Assembly (NCBI GenBank): GCA_024291935.2
Contig: CM044317.1
Span: 21,536,230-21,600,229 of the forward strand
Source of the DNA: Okapia johnstoni
Lineage: Eukaryota; Chordata; Mammalia; Artiodactyla; Giraffidae
Length of the DNA stretch: 64,000 bases
Direction: 5' to 3'
Part shown: piece by piece, positions 56,456-64,000 of the stretch
How positions within the stretch are numbered: position 1 is the first letter of the stretch
How the letters are laid out: each line of letters begins with the position of its first letter
Position numbers and translations under genes: made by a program
Notes under the pieces: model-generated
What the model was told of the DNA's origin: nothing
Database searches by the model: none
Seen by the model: the letters and a program-made list of their open reading frames with translations, nothing else

Positions 56456-57844
56456 GCATCCATTACATTTCCTGATAATTACAGCTGCATTAGAAACCAA
56501 AGGGACTTTCGGTGCTGTGTCCCGCATAAGGGAAAAGGGATGATCTTATTTATTAGGGGGAAATCTCAGTGAGGTGCAGAGAAATGCATGGAGGAGTGAT
56601 GGTGGAGGTGAGGTGTGAAGAGAGGGAGTTAAGAGCCCACCATCAATGGTCAGGGGATGTCTCTGTCCCAGACTCCTGGGTAAGTGGAAAGACAGGTGGA
56701 GATGGGCATGGGAAGGGTCTGGATGACTTCAGATGCTAAGCTTGGGTAGGATTGAGATGGAGGCTGGGAAATGGAGCCACTGAGCATGGGTACTCAGTGG
56801 ACTTCAGTCCATGAGGGAAAGCTCCAATATCCCCTTGCTTTCTCAACTCTCGAGATCTAAATCTAGAAAGACTGCAGATTCAGATGGGGAGGGAGACTTG
56901 TGAGAATGAGCAGCAAGATAGAATCAGAGCCGAGCAGACAGCGAGGCTGGCCAGGAGCCTCGGAGGTATAGCTTCAGCTCAACCACACAGAGGACTGTCA
57001 GGGAGATCTGCTTTATAATTAGCATGTGACAAGAAGAATGCTTTCTTATATTTTGGCATAAGGCTCTGGAATGTCCAGTTATAACTCTGGTATGCTGTCA
57101 AAAGATTTCATATCCTGAACCTTTTGCTGCTGTGTCACTGGCATGTCGTATCTGAGTCTGGAAAGGAGCAAAAGCCAGTACCTTCTGCGATAACAATTAA
57201 AATTCTTGGATTTATATAATGTGATATGATGTGAGGGGCATTGTTTAGCTCTTGGCACAGCTATGAATGCCTAAGGCAGAACACCAAAGGAAAAAGTCGA
57301 CTCTGAGAGCATTCTCAGAACATATCTGGAAGAGTTTGCTGGTTAATGCAGATACGTGTCCAAACAAGCACTGGTTTGCTCAGGAAAGACGCATAGCTGG
57401 CAAGTCTCCCTTGGCATGCAGAGCGTGAGTAATGTTTCATTTTAATGAGGGATCTTGGGGGTCGATAATAAGGCCTATGTGGTATTTCCCACGTGTCTCT
57501 TTGGAACGTGGACTGATTGTACCCGCAGTGGAAGAAAAGCCATCAGGAAGTATGTAGTTCCTAAAACCTCTGGGGTGCTACAAGATTTACATAATTTAAT
57601 GGCATCTAAATGAATTCACAGAAATATACCCAGCATTCCCAGAGTAAAAATCTTCTCTTACCATAGGTAAGTAAATATGAGCGCAAAGTAATGAGACTGT
57701 TGGCGGGGGAGGGGAGATGTGAAGGGCATTTGATTTTTAAACTAAAGCTATAGGTGGTTCCAGATGAACTGTAAACATTGTAACATCTCTGGAATAACTC
57801 TTAGCTTTCCTACTTGACTCTTCTGAAAGATAAGATGACCTGGC
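56456..57844. other. Unassigned intronic sequence
   Basis: No gene or named repeat recognised. Confidence 0.5.
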
Positions 57845-57983
57845 TGGGTGGGATCAGGATGGGTGGGAGGAATGTTGAAGCAGGAGGGGAATGTATGTAT
57901 AGGTATAGCTGATTCACTTCATTATACAGCAGAGACTAATACAACATTGTAAAGTAATTATACTCCAATTAAAAAAAAAAGTC
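57845..57983 (+). mobile_element. Ruminant L1 3' end, sense
   Basis: GGATGGGTGGGAGGAATG, TACAACATTGTAAAGTAAT and TATACTCCAATTAAAAAAA. The same end appears reversed at 1000-1139 and 60205-60290. Confidence 0.88.
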
Positions 57984-59308
57984 ATCTGAACATCAAGTTC
58001 CTATGTATAAAGCACATACCTTCATTTTTAAGACATTATTTCAGAGTCACACTTTAACCTGTGAGTCCAGATCATTTGAACTTGTTCTTTCAGAGAAAGC
58101 CAATATTTAATGCTTTGGTTGGAAACAAAACCAACCTAAAAAGTGACTAGGAAAACAAACGCTCCCTAGTCCTTTTGAACAGTGACTGGTCAATGAAGTG
58201 GCAGATGGAGCATGACCACATGTTTGTTCTAGGGTCTACTCTCTGGATGTCCCCTTAGATCCAGCCATAAGGCACGCATGACTTCCCAACAGCAAAGCCC
58301 CTTTTGGTTCAGATTTGGAGCCTTATTCAGGCAAAGTATGTGAAGTACTGTAATGACCTTTATTTAATATTTCTGGACTGGCTAGAGCAAAATGCTCCAC
58401 GAGGACTGGACCTCCCAAAGTGCTCCAGGATTCTGGTGGGATTAAGTACAGTTCTGGGGTGTTTGGAAGAACATGATTCAGTCCCAAAAGTTTATAGGAG
58501 GGGATGGTGACCCAGAACTCAGGACATGAGAGTCCCAAGAGACAGAAGTGCTAGGGGCAGAGACCTCTTTGGCATAGGCTAAATATATCAAAGAGGACTT
58601 GGGATTATATAGAGAAATAAGAAATTCCCTATCTTAAATGATTTTGAAATGTTAACACACGGTTAGAACTGAAATTAAAGTGAAATAAACTCATCAGGCA
58701 AAAAGTCTTATATCAGATAAATGTGGCCACCTCCCACTTGGGATTTATTCATGCCCAGTAGACCAAGTGGAGATTTCCTGTCATTTATTTACCCCAGTTT
58801 TTCAAAACAAAACCACTAAATGCATGCTCTAGGTGACAGTCAGGCTTTAAACTGACTCAGGAAAATGTACATTTTCACTTGTTTCACTTAGAGGGTAGAA
58901 GTCACTCCTGGAAGAGGTCATTCCTTCTGTCCTCATTTGCATTTGCTGCAACTCCCTCACTCCCAACAAAAGCAACAATAACAACAACAATAATGATAAA
59001 AAAAAACCCAAGCAAAAAAAGCAATAAAACTGATGTCCAAGAAAAACATTTAGTTTGAAAAAGAGTTGAAAAATGCAGCCTTGGAAGAGCCACTGCTTAC
59101 ATGGGATTGTTCAACAAATTCCTGTTGTGTGAGGTTTGGCATTTACTTTCTAAAAATATAAGCATCTGGGGAAATGAGACAAAGCCCAGGTCTTGGACCA
59201 AATGAGGCACACAGTGTGAATCTGTTAGTGATTATATCCATAATGAAATATGTGCCCAAATTTAGCAGCACAAAATCTAATACAATACGAAAGCCCAGCA
59301 GGCACCAT
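57984..59308. other. Unassigned intronic sequence downstream of the His134 exon
   Basis: No named repeat apart from an (AAC)n-like patch near 58975-58995. Short frames lack features. Confidence 0.5.
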
Positions 59309-59314
59309 CCTTAC

Positions 59315-59430
59315 CATAATATATAGCCAACAGAGAAGGTACATATGGCGGCCAGTCCGCTGCTCCTGCTGGGATACGCATGGTGTGATGTCCTCATCTC
59401 GATTAATATAAAGGGCAAAACCGTTGTGTG
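59315..59430 (-). CDS. AIG1: AIG1 internal exon (probably exon 4 of 6), androgen-induced gene 1 protein
   Basis: This exon encodes 38 residues, starting [12 protein letters not shown] and ending TFSVGYIL, plus the first two bases of a Trp codon. It matches AIG1 of the FAR-17a/AIG1 family. That protein is a multi-pass membrane threonine hydrolase that cleaves fatty acid esters of hydroxy fatty acids (FAHFAs). The first codon, CAC at 59430-59428, corresponds to human His134, the catalytic partner of Thr43, which lies in an upstream exon outside the window. The acceptor reads TTCTTTTTCAG just before CAC, and the donor is GTAAGG at 59314-59309. The exon enters in phase 0 and leaves after TG of the split Trp. 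Its length, 116 bases, is 38 codons plus 2. The C-terminal residues begin a hydrophobic membrane segment that continues in the next exon. From memory, two residues differ from human (Ala for Gln in the SHHxYPS stretch, Ala for Thr before AICTF). The identification is firm; the exon number is from memory. Confidence 0.95.
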
Positions 59431-59937
59431 CTGAAAAAGAACAGAGACCAGGTGACACGGGTTCTTATCATCACCCCTCAACAGCTGTTTCACCATCACT
59501 AGGAGAAAGGATAGTGTCATTTCCTAGCAAAAGTGCCTCAGCACAGACAAGTATATGGCTAGTCTAAGAGGTAGAATGGACATGAAAACATGTAGTCCAT
59601 CAATTGCTCCCGTGGTTTTTCTTCTGTATCTTAATTTTTAAACCTGTGTTTTCTTTATGCCCATTACAGGAAATTATAGAAAGATGTAAAGGGAATAAAT
59701 TAGAATATAATAAAGGAATAAAAACAACCACTGTTAATATTTTGCTATACGTCCTCCCCCCTCAACTTTTTGTTCATATTAATTATACACAGTTAAGATC
59801 ATACTGTGCATGCAATTTTGTTTGGAATTACAGCATGAGAATTTTTGATATGCAATTTTAGAAATTCTTTTAGAATATAAACCCCGACCAGAGCTGCTGA
59901 AAACTCCATTTTATGGATGTATCAATATTTATCTATC

Positions 59938-60061
59938 CATCTATTTATTTTTGGCCTCACAACATGGCTTGCAGGATCTTAGTTCTCTGATAAGGGATGG
60001 AACCCAGGCCCCAGGAGTGAAAGCGCCAAGTCCTAATCATTGGATTGCCAGGGAATTCCCT
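59938..60061 (-). mobile_element. CHR-type SINE, short, antisense
   Basis: TTTATTTTTGGCCTCACAAC, TAAGGGATGGAACCCAGGCC and TTGGATTGCCAGGGAATTCC. Confidence 0.9.
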
Positions 60062-60204
60062 GTACCAACACTTATTTAACTGATTTTTATTCTTGGTCAT
60101 TAAGTAGTGAAAAGATTTTTCAATTTTTACTTGAATAATTTTAATTTAAATAATTTTAAAGATATTCATTTTAAATGAATATCTTCTGTAGAAATCTTTG
60201 TTAA

Positions 60205-60290
60205 ATTATTTTTTAATTGATGTATTGATGATTTACAATATACTATATTGGTGTCAGGTGTACAACATAGTGATTTAAATTATTTTCTTA
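60205..60290 (-). mobile_element. L1 3' end, antisense
   Basis: TTTTTTAATTGATGTATTGA, TGATTTACAATATACTATAT and TGTCAGGTGTACAACATAGT. Confidence 0.75.
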
Positions 60291-62294
60291 CAGTCAAAGG
60301 TTATGATTTTAAGTCTGTTGATACATAATGCCAAATTATGTGTGAAACAGCAGCAGGTTAGAAAATAAAGCCAAATTAGCTTGCAAAAAGGGTGTTCTGG
60401 CTTGTACCAGCAGTGTCTGGATTTAGATACTATGTTAGACGAGACACTCCAAAGAAGTTGTGTGGAATATTTCCACTTGTTTTTCGAACCCAGCAGCCAC
60501 TCTAGATTCTCAGTTCCGTCGGCCAGGATGGGGATAAAACTTATCCCCTCCATATGGTAAGAAGAAAGGAAGGTCAAGTACTCCTGACATTGAAATTTGG
60601 TGGAAAGATACAAGGGAAAAAGAGCTTCATAGGTAAAACTGACTCAGGATATAAATTTACCTTCCATCACTGGACAGTTTTTCAAGAGTAAGATGGTGGA
60701 ACCGAGAACTGAACCACCAGCAACTTTGAATTCTATTAAGGACACTCCTTAATGGTCATGAAAGAATCTTTGTTCTGCTCTTGCTGTAGAGTTTGCATAT
60801 TCTAGGAAAAGGCAGGAAACTAAATGTTATGATTTTCAAACTCTGGTAAGTATTGTCACAAAATGGAGCTAGACGGCAGGTAGACCTGGGCAGGAAAAGA
60901 CGTGGTGGGGAATAGTGAGGGGAGCATCTTTGGAGCAACCTGCTGTTTATAGTCATAGAAAAAACAGGATATTGTAAGAAATGGCAAGACACTGGCAATT
61001 CTCTGCTTTAAGCTTTTTCTTCTACGTAATTATTCTGACTGCCGATACACGGCAATCAGACTACGGTATGCCTAGAATGTTGAGTGGGTGACTCTATAGT
61101 TGGGCAGCTTTATGTTTCCTTATCCTTTGCTTCTCTGTTATTGTTTTAAATAATTAGTATTATTAGCTCTAAAGAGAACCACACAAAGTGTACACGTGTT
61201 AATACAGAGATGGTACATATTTTAAAGAACTATTTTATTGTTCTTTTTTCCACTATAATTTAGCCACCTTAGATAATGTTGGCCTGGAATTTCACCAACA
61301 ATTTGAGATGCCAAAAATAGTTATACAATAGTGAATTCATGTAAAAAGTCAAATGTGTAGTTAGCAATAAGACCAAGGCTTCTCAGATCCCATGTAGAAG
61401 AAAAATCCCTGCAAATCAAATGTTTACACTGAAGACAGTGGTGACTCTAATAGCCTGTGTTGGTTACAAAATGATATTATTTTGGACTTTTTAATATTAA
61501 GATATATCTAAGCTCTAGTTCTTACTCCACTGTGCCACACTGAGTAAAAATTCACTCATTTTCCCATAAATTTGTATAAGTTTGAACAACTAATCTGAAT
61601 ATTTTTACCCAGTTAACATTATTTTACCAAGCCTATTTGTTGATCATGAGATGTCATACCTGGAAAGGTTAGGATGTCCTTTGGTGATGCCAGGCAAAAA
61701 AAAAAGAATCTCTTTGAAAAACAAAAATCTCCCCAGGTCACTTCATTTCTGGCATCATCGCCACTGAAAAGGAGCTATCTGTTCCATCAGTGAGGACAAA
61801 AGACCTTTCTGTGGCTAGCTATGTCCATGCCAGTTTTGACCAGGGGCAAATTCTATATGAGAGTAGTAACAGCTTATTATGTAGAATTTTCAGGCACTAA
61901 AGAATGTTTACCCTCGTTTCTAAAAGTTTATAATGCAAATTATGTTTACTGATAAACACTACATATTAACAAAAGTAAAAATAGTGCAAAATATTTACAG
62001 CAAATATAAATGTTTCTCTGCATGTAACTAAAGTCTTATGACTAAAGAAAAGATATAAAATCTACCTTGTTGTTGTTAAAAATAAAAAGGCCTTGTTGAA
62101 TCTCTAAGTTACCTTTGAAAGCTAATTGTGACTCAAAATCTGTAGCAGCAAAAGGAGCAATTACTTCAGAACTAGGGGTACAAGAAATTCAGTTCTAATC
62201 CGCTCCCAGGCAACACAGTTTCAATGACTTAAGAACCAGGAAAGAAATATTTAGCTCCATTTAAGACCACAGCTGCACAAGAGTGGTAAGCTTA
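60291..62294. other. Unassigned intronic sequence
   Basis: A long stretch with no recognisable repeat or gene. The 112-codon minus frame (60613-60275) has no identifiable domain. Confidence 0.5.
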
Positions 62295-62372
62295 CATTTT
62301 GTTCACTATGGTATTTGTAGCACTTAAAAAAGAGCCTCGCACATAGGAGGGGCTCAATAAATATTTGTGGAG
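62295..62372 (+). mobile_element. L2 3' end
   Basis: AAGAGCCTCGCACATAGGAG and GGGCTCAATAAATATTTGTG. Confidence 0.8.
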
Positions 62373-62450
62373 ATCATTTAATCTTTGAAACAACATCCTA
62401 AGTGGGAGTTACTAACTCTTTTCTGTAGATGGGATTAACAAAGACTCCAA
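62373..62450 (-). mobile_element. MIR fragment, antisense
   Basis: TTTGAAACAACATCCTAAGT and TTTCTGTAGATGGGATTAAC. Confidence 0.5.
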
Positions 62451-62467
62451 AAAATAAACTGTCTTTT

Positions 62468-62781
62468 TAAAAATTATTTATTTATTTGTTGTTTTTGGCT
62501 GTGCTGGGTCTTCGTTGCTGTGTGCAGGCTTTATCGAGTTGCAGCGAGCAGGAGTCCTCTCTAGTTATGGTGCGTGGGCTTCTTAACTGCAGTAGTTTCT
62601 CCTGTCGCAGAGTACGGGCCTAGAGTGTGTGGGCTTCAGTAGCTGTGGCCCACCAGTTTAGTGGCCATCCCCAATCCCCCACCCCCTGGCATATGGAATC
62701 TTCCTGAACCAGGCAGGATCAAACCTGTGTCCCCTTCATTGGCAGGTGAATTCTTAAGCACTGGACCTCCAGAGAAGTCCA
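62468..62781 (-). mobile_element. CHR SINE, full length, antisense
   Basis: TTTTGGCTGTGCTGGGTCTT, GCGTGGGCTTCTTAACTGC, GGATCAAACCTGTGTCCCC and TGGACCTCCAGAGAAGTCC, with a CCCCAATCCCCCACCCCC expansion inside. Confidence 0.95.
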
Positions 62782-63758
62782 AAGGCAATAACTGTTGTGC
62801 CCTACTAAGTCAGTCTACCAAGTGTTCAAGATCAGTTCTGTCTCCAAATTCCATGCTGTTTCATATATTAGCACTATGTCCTTAGAAGATATCAGAGATA
62901 AATCATATTTGACTCAATAAGCTTGTGGCAGTACATGATTTAAGGTCGCTTATGTTGTCTCTCAACAAACCAGAACTATTTTTTTTGGTTAAGCCTCAAA
63001 ATAAACAAAAAGATTTTCACCGTGAAAAAACACATTTTACTAAATGAGTTCTTTCCTGTGACATACAGGCATTCAGAACAATATCATGGAGGAAGGACAC
63101 AAATACAAAGTGCCTACAAAAGTCGAAAGTCCTAATTCAGTCCTGTCACATGCTACATGATTTTTTAAATAACTTTTTTAGTCAATTCACTTTTTTTGTC
63201 TTAAATAAATATATTTAAGGAAAACTTACGAGGCTTATACACTCTCCTAAAGGGAATACATTAATAGAAGATAACCACAAAAACGAATACAATGAAAACT
63301 AATTGATCTTGATAAATATTCAACAGACACGTTTGCTCGTTGATTCGGAAGCCTGCTCTATATGTGTTAAGCAGGGGTGTTAGAATTAGAGGGGCATTAA
63401 AGACACGCGCATAGAGTTGGACACAACTGAGTGACTTAGCATGCATGTACAAAGACAGGCTAGAATGAAATAGAGACCCTTCTAAATGAAATCAGAAGGA
63501 CTGAACAATAATTGAGAGAGAATTACATTTTCACCAGGTAATTCAATACCATTTAATGCCAGGGCCCTATGCCCTTAAGTTATCTCAAATATCATCTGAG
63601 CCACACACCTATGCCCTGGAATAGATTACCTATAAATTGTACCTGTACCTTCTAAGTGCTGAATTATTTGATTTATGAACAAGTGTGCTTTTCCCAGAAA
63701 AAATGTAGAGACAGATGAGTAGGAAGTTTAGGTATGGATGGAGGAACTTAATGGTATT
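62782..63758. other. Unassigned intronic sequence with a Bov-tA tail scrap
   Basis: GAGTTGGACACAACTGAGTG and ACTTAGCATGCATG at about 63413-63446 are the last part of a Bov-tA. Nothing else is recognised. Confidence 0.55.
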
Positions 63759-64000
63759 TCAGTTCAGTTCAGTTCAGTCACTCAGTCGTGTCCGACTCTT
63801 TGCGATGCCATGAATCACAGCACGCCAGGCCTCCCTGTCCATCACCAACTCCCGGAGTTTACCCAACCCATATCCATCGAATCGGTGATGCCATCCAACC
63901 ATCTCATCCTCTGTCGTCCTCTTCTCCTCCCACCCCCAATCCTTCCCAGCATTAGGGTCTTTTCCAATGAGTCAACTCTTCGCATGAGGTGGACAAAGGA
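63759..64000 (-). mobile_element. BovB 3' end, antisense, cut by the window edge
   Basis: Starts with TTCAG repeated four times, then CACTCAGTCGTGTCCGACTC, CACCAACTCCCGGAGTTTAC and CATTAGGGTCTTTTCCAATG. Its 5' side continues past 64000. The (TTCAG)n start is the usual BovB tail. Confidence 0.97.

Larger units (their letters stand above)
30352..59314 (-). other. AIG1: AIG1 intron between the two exons seen (28,963 bases)
   Basis: It is bounded by GTAAGG (59314-59309) and CTGCAG (ending 30352 on the minus strand). It interrupts a Trp codon after its second base. Most recognisable content is transposable elements; no open frame inside resembles a host protein. The two largest copies are the BovB pieces at 47866-49216 and 50507-51763. 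Confidence 0.93.
59431..64000 (-). other. AIG1: AIG1 intron upstream of the His134 exon (partial)
   Basis: Intronic by inference: this is 5' of the exon at 59315-59430 on the gene's strand. It holds a CHR SINE, L1 ends, L2 and MIR scraps, another CHR SINE and a BovB end running off the window. The exons encoding residues 1-133, including Thr43, should lie beyond position 64000. Confidence 0.85.

Overview
The window is nuclear intronic DNA from a pecoran ruminant, most likely a bovid (cattle, sheep, goat or a relative). The evidence is the repeat content: many Bov-tA SINEs, BovB (RTE) LINE copies with their characteristic 3' end, artiodactyl CHR-type tRNA SINEs and ruminant L1 3' ends, over an older mammalian layer of L2, MIR, old L1 and LTR pieces. 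The sequence does not fix the species.

Only one protein-coding gene is supported: AIG1 (androgen-induced gene 1), on the minus strand and seen only in part. Two internal exons are present with clean splice sites: 59315-59430 (residues 134-171 in human numbering, beginning with the catalytic histidine) and 30188-30351 (residues 173-226). Tryptophan 172 is split across the 29-kb intron between them. The rest is intron: 59431-64000 lies upstream of the first exon seen, and 1-30187 lies downstream of the second. I found no exon for the short C-terminal tail, and the promoter and first exons lie beyond position 64000.

Layout. 1-5500: an L2 body (about 660-2560) broken by an L1 end and an LTR-like repeat, then SINEs. 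5500-9800: a (CA)31 microsatellite, an old L1 piece, MIR, Bov-tA and a full CHR SINE. 9800-15140: old antisense L1 pieces with a nested L1 end and several SINEs. 15140-20300: mostly unassigned intron with SINEs and a MaLR-like LTR split by a Bov-tA. 20300-23400: old L1 pieces around an endogenous retroviral LTR with visible TATA box and poly(A) signal. 23400-30187: sparse intron with a 22-base poly-C run and LTR-like repeats. 30188-30351: AIG1 exon. 30500-37400: old L1 ends, a mariner-derived hairpin, Bov-tA, and two L2 copies lying tail to tail. 37400-47800: SINEs, a BovB end and L2. 47866-51763: two direct BovB copies carrying reverse-transcriptase remnants. 51780-54200: antisense L2, SINEs, MIR and an inverted pair of BovB ends. 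54200-64000: sparser intron with MIRs, a TIR DNA transposon, CHR SINEs, the other AIG1 exon, and a BovB end running off the window.

There is no operon, CRISPR array, phage or genuine tRNA/rRNA gene. Nearly all short open frames sit inside SINEs or LINEs. I see no undescribed multi-gene system. The items most worth a second look are the mariner-type hairpin that resembles the bovine mir-2284/2285 family, the LTR oriented with AIG1 in its downstream intron, and a possible intron-retention C-terminus of AIG1.
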